This document shows positions 11,601 through 23,600 of a stretch of DNA of 64,000 bases, in pieces; position 1 is the stretch's first letter, and each line of letters opens with the position of its first letter. The notes under the pieces are model-generated. The model was not told where the DNA came from. It was given only the letters and a program-made list of their open reading frames with translations, and made no database searches. Origin of the DNA: Anadara kagoshimensis (taxonomy: Eukaryota > Mollusca > Bivalvia > Arcoida > Arcidae); assembly GCA_021292105.1 (NCBI GenBank), contig CM037872.1, positions 14,658,791 through 14,722,790 of the forward strand, read 5' to 3'. The position numbers were made by a program, and so were the translations under genes.

Positions 11601-14600
11601 TTTACCTCATTTTGAACGTCATGTCAAGACAACACTAAATCTGAAATTACATCTCATTATCTTTATTAAAAGTCAAGATATAGCAATTCAAATTGGTTTT
11701 CAAAAATTTGCATAATTTGCATAATTTAAAGCCAAAATGCATAAAATTCACGAAATGTACAACCTTCTAGGTTGAGACCATGTAGAATCCAAATATCACA
11801 TCAGTTTTTGCCTCCAATTAATGGTTCTGGAGAAGAAGATTATTTTTGGGTTTTTCTAGTTTTAGTAACAGCAGTGATCTTGGATATCTGATCGTCATGC
11901 TTTAAACAAACTACAGTTACATTCAATAAAGGACCTTCAAAAGCCAATTTGGTTTCAATTGGCCAAGTAGTTTCAGACTTTTTGCTGTTAACAGATGCAT
12001 GCACGCACCCACGCACACATGCATACATTATGCCATTAGCTAATCTGGCTTTAGGCAGTTGAGCTAAAAATGGAAATGGTGAAACGTATATTCTGGAAAC
12101 CCTCTGAAGATCGATTATGATAAAACACAATCAATAATTGCAATTGTGAGGCTTCAACACTCTGCTTATTGGTTCTTTCTGATAATTGGTTCATCACTAA
12201 CCATGATGGTGTAGGGTAGGACATATAGTGGCATACATTTTTGTTGTTGATTACTGACTGTGAATCATGAATGTCAATATAAAGTTTATAATTCCACTTC
12301 TTCTTGGCTTCTAGAGAAATAGAACTATGGTAACTACTGGAAACAACAAGGCATCAGAAGTGATACTAATCCCCTCACAATCAACTTTTGTGTAATAAAG
12401 GGCAATAACTCTGTCAAATTTAGTTTGCCAGTTACAAAACACAAACTTGTCCAAGATATCAACATGATAAAGTGAGAAATTGGAGACATTATCATGATAA
12501 ACTTTTGTATCAAGTTTTATTAATTTCTGTTGAGAAAAAAAGTTGTTAAAGCGCTGACAAGAGTAACATATGTACGTATGCATGGGCCAAATCCTATATT
12601 CCCTCCGAACTTTGTTTTTTGAGGGGATAATAATAAATTTGTTTCAGTCCCCCCTCCCATCCCTGACCAACTTTTAATATTTATATTTTACCTATCATGA
12701 GCACCAGAGTTCCAGGAAGCATAGAACCAAACACTGATAACAGTAATGCTTTAGGTGTTACATGTTCCTCGTTAAAATGTCGGAAGACTGGTACACAGAA
12801 TCTCTCAAATATGTAGTATGTGTAAAACAAACAGGCAGTGACTTGAGCAAAATTACTGACCACATAATTCCAGCGAATTGTAGGTGTCCTGAAATGAATA
12901 AGATAAGCAGTGTTAACAAACCAAATTCTCTCTCTTGAAGAAAATATTTTTAATGTTGGCATTGTCAACTGAAGAGATTTGATTGCTAAATAAATAGTTT
13001 CTTTAAGAAAAAGTATCTTTATTTTCTGCAAATAATGCCATTTCAAGCGAGATATTCTGCGAAGAAATTGATTATCAAATTACAAATAAGCTAAAAATAT
13101 GCATTCTAGTACAACTCTACTGGTACGAATGAGAAAAGGTTAAACCAATTGAGCTTTATCAATATTGTAAAACCAAATATGAATTGAAAATATAATTTGT
13201 TGTGCTTTTGTTACTTACCTTGGATAAGAGTCTCTATAAATCAATGATGGACAGAAGAGGAAATACAAATATTTAGAGAAGTCAGGAACGAGTGAATCAT
13301 CTGTATTGACATCTGTATTGACATCATCATCTGTAAAATGTTATAGAAAATGGTAATAACACAACAGTTCAGGTGTAACAATCAGTTCTATCTCAAAAGC
13401 AAGTTTATGAACATTCATAATTAAATAAATCCAAAGTACACATTAATAAGTTATACATTTTATAAATTGTTATTGAGCTAAGAATGGTGCTACTTAACAA
13501 TAGCTGTCAGACTCACCTGTAATAGTGCTACTTAACAATAGCTGTCAGACTCACCTGTAATAGTGCTACTTAACAATAGCTGTCAGACTCACCTGTAATA
13601 GTGCTACTTAACAATAGCTGTCAGACTCACCTGTAATAGTGCTACTTAACAATAGCTGTCAGACTCACCTGTAATAGTGCTACTTAACAATAGCTGTCAG
13701 ACTCACCTGTAATAGCTGTCAGACTTGCATGTAATGGTGCTACTAAAACAAGAGCTGTCAGACTTGCATGTAATAGTGCTTATTAACAAGAGCTGTCAGA
13801 CTGGCTTGTAAATCAAATCCATCAAAAACACTTCATATCTATTAAAAAGTTTAACACTGCAGTTTAATGCCAACAATAAAAATCCAGGGGCATCAGTAAT
13901 ATATGTGTTAGATATTGCCAATGTAATATTTACCTTTTTTACTTTTCCCATAAGAAAGAACTCTAGTTACATTTTCTCTCACAAATGAATGCACTTTCAT
14001 ACCCAGCCTCATCTACAAAAATAAACAATATATCATTAGCAGGTACCAGCCTCATCTACAAAAATAAACAATATATCATTAGCAGGTACCAGCCTCATCT
14101 ACAAAAATAAACAATATATCATTAGCAGGTAATCTCATTGGTCATATTCTAATTTTTCGAAGGAAAATTATGAAATCATTTCTTCTGACAAATATGAGAC
14201 AATTCTTCCACACACACACACACACACACACACCACACACACACACACCACATATATATATATATAATAATGTTCCAAAAGATCTATATATATATATATA
14301 ATAATGTTCCAAAAGATCTATATATATATACATTGTATAATAATGTTCCAAAAGATCTATATATATATAATAATGTTCCAAAAGATCTATATATATATAA
14401 TAATGTTCCAAAAGATCTATATATATATATATAATAATTTTCCAAAAGATCTATATATATATATATAATAATGTTCCAAAAGATCTATATATATATATAT
14501 ATAATAATGTTCCAAAAGATCTATATATATATATAATAATGTTCCAAAAGATCTATATATATATATATATAATAATGTTCCAAAAGATCTATATATATAT

Positions 14601-17600
14601 ATAATAATGTTCCAAAAGATCTATATATATATATAATAATGTTCCAAAAGATCTATATATATATATATAATAATGTTCCAAAAGATCTATATATATATAA
14701 TAATGTTCCAAAAGATCTATATATATATATATAATAATGTTCCAAAAGATCTATATATATATATATAATGTTCCAAAAGATCTATATATATATATATAAT
14801 AATGTTCCAAAAGATCTATATATATATATATAATAATGTTCCAAAAGATCTATATATATATATAATAATGTTCCAAAAGACCTATATATATATATAATAA
14901 TGTTCCAAAAGATCTATATATATATATATATAATAATGTTCCAAAAGATCCTATTTTCAATGTTTAAAAAATCTAGAATAATGTGTTTTAGATTATGCTG
15001 CTTTCCTTTATGGTGAGTGTGTGTGTGTGTGTGAGTGTGTGTGTGTGTGTGTGTGTGAGTGTGTGTGTGTGTGAGTGTGTGTGTTCCTAACTTTGTGTGT
15101 TCCATTTCATGCAGCAGATACATTTATGTGCATGATGCTTTACCTGTTCAGTTGTTATAATACAAGCAGAAGCAGGAGGAAGAACATGCTCCATCACATA
15201 ATACAAAGGCAAAACTAAAAATCCCACTTGGTACCCCACAAACACAGCAAGGGCTATCCAGTCAAGCCAGCCTAAAATAAACAGAAAAAAATACAGGTAT
15301 AATGTATTGAATAAAATCTCTGATATACTACAAAATTACAATATGTTACCCAGTGTCATATTGATAATTATGAATTAAGTCTCCCACCTGGCACCACACA
15401 ATGTCAGAGACTTATTGTCCTTATTCCATTTACCCAGTGTCATATTGATAATTATGAATTAAGTCTCCCACCTGGCACCACACTATGTCAGAGACTTATT
15501 GTCCTTATTCCATTTACCCAGTGTCATATTGATAATTATGAATGAAGTCTCCCACCTGGCACCACACTATGTCAGAGACTTATTGTCCTTATTCCATTTA
15601 CCCAGTGTCATATTGATAATTATGAATTAAGTCTCCCACCTGGCACTACACTCTGTGTCAGAGACTTATTGTCCTTATTCCATTTACCCAGTGTTATATT
15701 GATAATTATGAAATAAGTCTCCCACCTGGCACCACACTCTGTGTCAGAGACTTATTGTCCTTATTCCATTTACCCAGTGTTATATTGATAATTATGAAAT
15801 AAGTCTCCCACCTGGCACCACACTATGTGTTAGACCTTATTGTCCTTATTCCATTTACCCAGTGTCATATTGATAATTATGAATGAAGTCTCCCACCTGG
15901 CACCACACTATGTCAGAGACTTATTGTCCTTATTCCATTTACCCAGTGTCATATTGATAATTATGAATTAAGTCTCCCACCTGGCACTACACTCTGTGTC
16001 AGAGACTTATTGTCCTTATTCCATTTACCCAGTGTTATATTGATAATTATGAAATAAGTCTCCCACCTGGCACCACACTATGTGTCGGAGACTTATTGTC
16101 CTTATTCCATTTACCCAGTGTTATATTGATAATTATGAAATAAGTCTCCCACCTGGCACCACACTATGTGTTAGACCTTATTGTCCTTATTCCATTTACC
16201 CAGTGTCATATTGATAATTATGAATTAAGTCTCCCACCTGGCACTACACTATGTGTCAGAGACTTATTGTCCTTATTCCATTTACCCAGTGTCATATTGA
16301 TAATTATGAATTAAGTCTCCCACCTGGCACCACACTATGTGTCGGAGACTTATTGTCCTTATTCCATTTACCCAGTGTTATATTGATAATTATGAAATAA
16401 GTCTCCCACCTGGCACCACACTCTGTGTCAGAGACTTATTGTCCTTATTCCATTTACCCAGTGTCATATTGATAATTATGAATTAAGTCTCCCACCTGGC
16501 ACTACACTATGTGTCAGAGACTTATTGTCCTTATTCCATTTACCCAGTGTCATATTGATAATTATGAATTAAGTCTCCCACCTGGCACTACACTATGTGT
16601 CAGAGACTTATTGTCCTTATTCCATTTACCCAGTGTCATATTGATAATTATGAATTAAGTCTCCCACCTGGCACCACACTATGTGTCAGAGACTTATTGT
16701 CCTTATTCCATTTACCCAGTGTCATATTGATAATTATGAATTAAGTCTCCCACCTTGCACCACACTATGTGTCAGAGACTTATTGTCCTTATTCCATTTA
16801 CCCAGTGTTATATTGATAATTATGAATGAAGTCTCCCACCTGGCACCACACTATGTGTTAGAGACTTATTGTCCTTATTCCATTTACCCAGTGTCATATT
16901 GATAATTATGAATGAAGTCTCCCACCTGGCACCACACTATGTGTTAGACCTTATTGTCCTTATTCCATTTACCCAGTGTCATATTGATAATTATGAATTA
17001 AGTCTCCCACCTTGCACCACACTATGTGTCAGAGACTTATTGTCCTTATTCCATTTACCCAGTGTTATATTGATAATTATGAATGAAGTCTCCCACCTGG
17101 CACCACACTATGTGTTAGAGACTTATTGTCCTTATTCCATTTACCCAGTGTCATATTGATAATTATGAATGAAGTCTCCCACCTGGCACCACACTATGTG
17201 TTAGAGACTTATTGTCCTTATTCCATTTACCCAGTGTTATATTGATAATTATGAATTAAGTCTCCCACCTGGCACCACACTATGTGTTAGAGACTTATTG
17301 TCCTTATTCCATTTACCCAGTGTCATATTGATAATTATGAATTAAGTCTCCCACCTTGCACCACACTATGTGTCAGAGACTTATTGTCCTTATTCCATTT
17401 ACCCAGTGTCATATTGATAATTATGAATTAAGTCTCCCACCTGGCACCACACTATGTCAGAGACTTATTGTCCTTATTCCATTTACCCAGTGTCATATTG
17501 ATAATTATGAATTAAGTCTCCCACCTTGCACTACACTATGTGTCAGAGACTTATTGTCCTTATTCCATTTACCCAGTGTTATATTGATAATTATGAATGA

Positions 17601-20600
17601 AGTCTCCCACCTGGCACCACACTATGTTAGACCTTATTGTCCTTATTCCATTTACCCAGTGTTATATTGATAATTATGAATTAAGTCTCCCACCTGGCAC
17701 TACACTCTGTGTCAGAGACTTATTGTCCTTATTCCATTTACCCAGTGTCATATTGATAATTATGAATGAAGTCTCCCACCTGGCACACACTATGTGTCGG
17801 AGACTTATTGTCCTTATTCCATTTACCCAGTGTCATATTGATAATTATGAATTAAGTCTCCCACCTGGCACCACACTATGTGTTAGAGACTTATTGTCCT
17901 TATTCCATTTACCCAGTGTCATATTGATAATTATGAATTAAGTCTCCCACCTTGCACCACACTATGTGTCAGAGACTTATTGTCCTTATTCCATTTACCC
18001 AGTGTCATATTGATAATTATGAATTAAGTCTCCCACCTGGCACCACACTATGTGTCAGAGACTTATTGTCCTTATTCCATTTACCCAGTGTCATATTGAT
18101 AATTATGAATTAAGTCTCCCACCTGGCACCACACTATGTGTCAGAGACTTACTGTCCTTATTCCATTTTCTTCAGGCTTGTCTGCCCTTTTTCTCAGTGA
18201 TGCCTTATTCAATCTCAACGATACTTAATAGCAGCAATGTAATAACCATGTAGATATGCAATCAGCATTAAAAATTTCCAACATGGCTGCCATTACCATG
18301 GAAACAGGAGGTGGGAGACCTCCTTCATTCTAGTTTACTGACACTTCGGCAAATAAACAAGTGGAAAAATACAGGAATATTTAAAGGATAGTGACAATTT
18401 AATTTATCATCAAGTTACTGTAGGTCTGAAAGCAATTTAACCACACAGGCACCATGGCTTTTTGAATTTGAAAAGATGAGTAAAAAATCATCATTAAGTA
18501 TATATCATACGATTTCTTCATGCTGTTTATTCTCTTGTAGCTGCTAGAACTGTCCAACATGCTCTTTGACCAGTCTCCTGTTGGTTGCCCATTGGTAAAA
18601 CATGGGAAGACAATAGTAAGAATATTTAAAGGTCATTTTGTCCAAGTGGTAAAACATGGAAAGACAATAGTAAAAACACTTGAAAAGTGGTAAAACATGG
18701 GAAGACAATAGTAAGAAAACTTAAAGATCATTTTGTTCAAGTGGTAAAATAGTGAAAACAATAGTAAGAACACTTGAAGATCATTTTGTCCTAGTGGTAA
18801 AACATGGGAAGACAATAGTAAGAACACTTGAAAATCAATTTGTCCAACAGGTAAAACATGTGAAGACAATGGTAAGAACACTTGAAGATCATTTTGTCCA
18901 AGAACATGGGACGACAATAGTAAAAAAACTTAAAGATCATTTTGTCCAAGTGGAAAACATGGAAGACAATAGTAAGAAAACTTGAAAATCATTTAGTCCA
19001 AGTGGTAAAACATGTGAAGACAATAGTAAGAACACTTGAAGATCATTTTGTCCAAGTGGTAAAACATGGGAAGACAATAGTAAGAGTATTTGGAGATCTT
19101 TTTGTCCAAGTGGTAAAACATGGGAAGACAATACTAAGAGTATTTGGAGATCATTTTGTCCAAGTGGTAAAACATGGGAAGACAATAGTAAGAAAACTTA
19201 AAGATCATTTTGTCCAAGAGGTAAAACATGAGAAGACAATAGTAAGAGTATTTGAAGATCATTTTGTCCAAGTGGTAAAACATAGGATGACAATAGTAAG
19301 AACACTAAAAGATCATTTTGTCCAAGTGGTAAAACATGGGACGACAATAGTAAGAACAACTGAAGATCATTTTGTCCAAGTAGAAAAACATGGGACGACA
19401 ATAGTAAGAACACTTAAAGATCATTTTGTCCAAGTAGTAAAACATGGGAAGACAATAGTAAAAACACTTAAAGATCATTTTGTCCAAGTAGTAAAACATG
19501 GGAAGACAATAAAAACACTGAAAGATAATTTTGTCCAAGTGGTAAAACATGGGAAGACAATAGTAAGAACACTCGAAGATCATTTTGTCCAAGTGGTAAA
19601 ACATGGGAAGACAATAGTAAAAACACTTGAAGATCATTTTGTCCAAGTGGTAAAACATGAGAAGACAATAGTAAGAAAGCTTAAAGATAATTTTGTCCAA
19701 GTAGTAAAACATGGGAAGACAATAGTAAGAACACTTGAAGATCATTTTGTCCAAGTGGTAAAACATGAGAAGACAATAGCAAGAAAGAATAAAGATAATT
19801 TTGTCCAAGTAGTAAAACATAGGAAGACAATAGTAAGAACATTTAAAGATCATTTTGTCCAAGTAGAAAAACATGGGACGACAATAGTAAGAACACTTAA
19901 AGATAATTTTGTCCATGTAGTAAAACATGGGAAGACAGTAGTAAAAACACTTAAAGATCATTTTGTCCAAGTGGTAAAACATGGGAAGACAGTAGTAAGA
20001 ACACTTAAACATCATTTTGTCTAAGTAGTAAAACATGGGAAGACAATAGTACAAACACTTGAAGATCATTTTGTCCAAGTGGTAAAACATGAAAAGACAA
20101 TAGTAAGAAAGCTTAAAGATAATTTTGTCCAAGTAGTAAAACATAGGAAGACAATAGTAAGAACATTTAAAGATCATTTTGTCCAAGTAGAAAAACATGG
20201 GACGACAATAGTAAGAACAACTGAAGATCATTTTGTCCAAGTAGAAAAACATGGGACGACAATAGTAAAAACACTTAAACATCATATTGTCCAAGTAGTA
20301 AAACATGGGAAGACAATAGTAAAAACACTTAAAGATCATTTTGTCCAAGTGGTAAAACATGGGAAGACAGTAGTAAGAACACTGGAAGATCATTTTGTCC
20401 AAGTAGAAAAACATGGGACGACAATAGTACGAAAACTTAAAGATCATTTTGTCCAAGTAGTAAAACATTGGAAGACAATAGTAAAAAAACTTAAAACATC
20501 ATTTTGTCCAAGTAGTAAAACATGGGAAGACAATAGTAAAAACACTGGAAGATCATTTTGTCCAAGTGGTAAAACATGGGAAGACAGTAGTAAGAACACT

Positions 20601-23600
20601 GGAAGATCATTTTGTCCAAGTAGAAAAACATGGGAAGACAGTAGTAAGAAAACTTAAAGATCATTTTGTCCAAGTTGTAAAACATGGAAAGACAATAGTA
20701 AAAACACTTGAAGATCATTTTGTCCAAGTGGTAAAACATGGGAAGACAGTAGTAAGAAAACTTAAAGATAATTTTGTCCTAGTGGTAAAACATGGGACGA
20801 CAATAGTAAGAACAACTGAAGATCATTTTGTCCAAGTAGAAAAACATGGGACGACAATAGTAAGAACACTTAAAGATCATTTTGTCCAAGTAGTAAAACA
20901 TGGGAAGACAATAGTAAAAACACTTAAACATCATTTTATCCAAGTAGTAAAACATGGGAAGACAATAGTAAAAACACTTAAAGATCATTTTGTCCAAGTG
21001 GTAAAACATGGGAAGACAATAGTAAGAACACTCGAAGATCATTTTGTCCAAGTGGTAAAATATGGGACGACAATAGTAAAAACACTTGAAGATCATTTTG
21101 TCCAAGTGGTAAAACATGAGAAGACAATAGTAAGAAAGCTTAAAGATAATTTTGTCCAAGTAGTAAAACATGGGAAGACAATAGTAAAAACACTTGAAGA
21201 TCATTTTGTCCAAGTGGTAAAACATGAGAAGACAATAGTAAGAAAGCTTAAAGATAATTTTGTCCAAGTAGTAAAACATAGGAAGACAATAGTAGGAACA
21301 TTTAAAGATCATTTTGTCCAAGTAGAAAAACATGGGACGACAATAGTAAAACTGAAGATCATTTTGTCCAAGTAGAAAAACATGGGACGACAATAGTAAG
21401 AACACTTAAAGATCATTTTGTCCAAGTAGAAAAACATGGGACGACAATAGTAAAAACACTTAAAGATCATTTTGTCCAAGTGGTAAAACATGGAAAGACA
21501 GTAGTAAGAACACTGGAAGATCATTTTGTCCAAGAGGTAAAACATGGGAAGAAAATAGTAAGAAAACTTAAAGATCATTTTGTCCAAGTGGTAAAACATG
21601 GGACGACAATAGTAAGACCAACTGAAGATCATTTTGTCCAAGTAGAAAAACATGGGAGACAATAGTAAAAACACTTAAAGATCATTTTGTCCAAGTAGTA
21701 AAACATGGGAAGACAATAGTAAAAACTTAAAGATCATTTTGTCCAAGTAGTAAAACATGGGAAGACAATAGTAAAAACACTTAAAGATCATTTTGTCCAA
21801 GTGGTAAAACATGGGAAGACAGTAGTAAGAACACTAAAGATCATTTTGTCCAAGTAGAAAAACATGGGAAGACAATAGTACGAAAACTTAAAGATCATTT
21901 TGTCCAAGTAGTAAAACATGGAAGACAATAGTAAAACACTTAAATCATTTTGTCCAAGTAGTAAAACATGGGAAGACAATAGTAAAAACACTTAAAGATC
22001 ATTTTGTCCAAGTAAAACATGGGAAGACAGTAGTAAGAACAACTGAAGATCATTTTGTCCAAGTAGAAAAACATGGGAAGACAGTAGTAAGAAAACTTAA
22101 AGATCATTTTGTCCAAGTGGTAAAACATGGGAAGACAGTAGTAAGAACACTGGAAGATCATTTTGTCCAAGTAGTAAAACATGGGAAGACAGTAGTAAGA
22201 AAACTTAAAGATCATTTTGTCCAAGTGGTAAAACATGGGACGACAATAGTAAGAACAACTGAAGATCATTTTGTCCAAGTAGAAAAACATGGGACGACAA
22301 TAGTAAGAACACTTAAAGATCATTTTGTCCAAGTAGTAAAACATGGGAAGACAATAGTAAAAACACTTAAACATCATTTTGTCCAAGTAGTAAAACATGG
22401 GAAGACAATAGTAAAAACACTTAAAGATCATTTTGTCCAAGTGGTAAAACATGGGAAGACAATAGTAAGAACACTCGAAGATCATTTTGTCCAAGTGGTA
22501 AAATATGGGACGACAATAGTAAAACACTGAAGATCATTTTGTCCAAGTGGTAAAACATGAGAGACAATAGTAAGAAAGATTAAAGATAATTTTGTCCAAG
22601 TAGTAAAACATGGGAAGACAATAGTAAAAACACTTGAAGATCATTTTGTCCAAGTAGTAAAACATAGGAAGACAATAGTAAGAACATTTAAAGATCATTT
22701 TGTCCAAGTAGAAAAACATGGGACGACAATAGTAAGAACACTTAAAGATAATTTTGTCCAAGTAGTAAAACATGGGAAGACAATAGTAAAAACACTTAAA
22801 GATCATTTTGTCCAAGTAGTAAAACATGGGAAGACAATAGTAAAAACACTTAAAGATCATTTTGTGCAAGTGGTAAAACATGGGAAGACACATAGTAAGG
22901 GTATTTGAAGATCATTTTGTCCAAGTGGTAAAACATGGGAAGACAATAGTAAGAACACTCGAAGATCATTTTGTGCAAGTGGTAAAACATGGGAAGACAA
23001 TAGTAAGAACACTTGAAGATCATTTTGTTCTAGTGGTAAAACATGGGAAGACAGTAGTAAGAACACTTGAAGATCATTTTGTTCTAGTGGTAAAACATGG
23101 GAAGACAATAGTAAGAAAGCTTGAAAATCATTTTGTCCAAGTGGTAAAACATGGGAAGACAGTAGTATGAAAACTTGAAGATCATTTTGTCCAAGTGGTT
23201 AAACATGGAACGACAGTAGTAAGAACACTGGAAGATCATTTTGTCCAAGTAGAAAAACATGGGACGACAATAGTACGAAAACTTAAAGATCATTTTGTCC
23301 AAGTAGTAAAACATGGGAAGACAATAGTAAAAACACTTAAACATCATTTTGTCCAAGTAGTAAAACATGGGAAGACAATAGTAAAAACACTTAAAGATCA
23401 TTTTGTCCAAGTGGTAAAACATGGGAAGACAGTAGTAAGAACAACTGAAGATCATTTTGTCCAAGTAGAAAAACATGGGACGACAATAGTAAGAACACTT
23501 GAAGATCATTTTGTCCAAGTGGTAAAACAAGGTAAGACGACTTGAAGATCATTTTGTCCAAGGTCTTTTAATGGCCAGTAATAACAAGAGGCCCATGGGC

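Noticed and set aside
16681-18253. Several overlapping open frames in the 86-bp array
   Set aside because: Frames change from unit to unit because the period is not a multiple of three; intronic minisatellite.
18942-20024. 360-codon frame as a repeat protein gene
   Set aside because: Open frames on both strands follow from a 54-bp period; indels break every frame elsewhere in the array, no start context or domain exists, and the array lies inside a SOAT intron.
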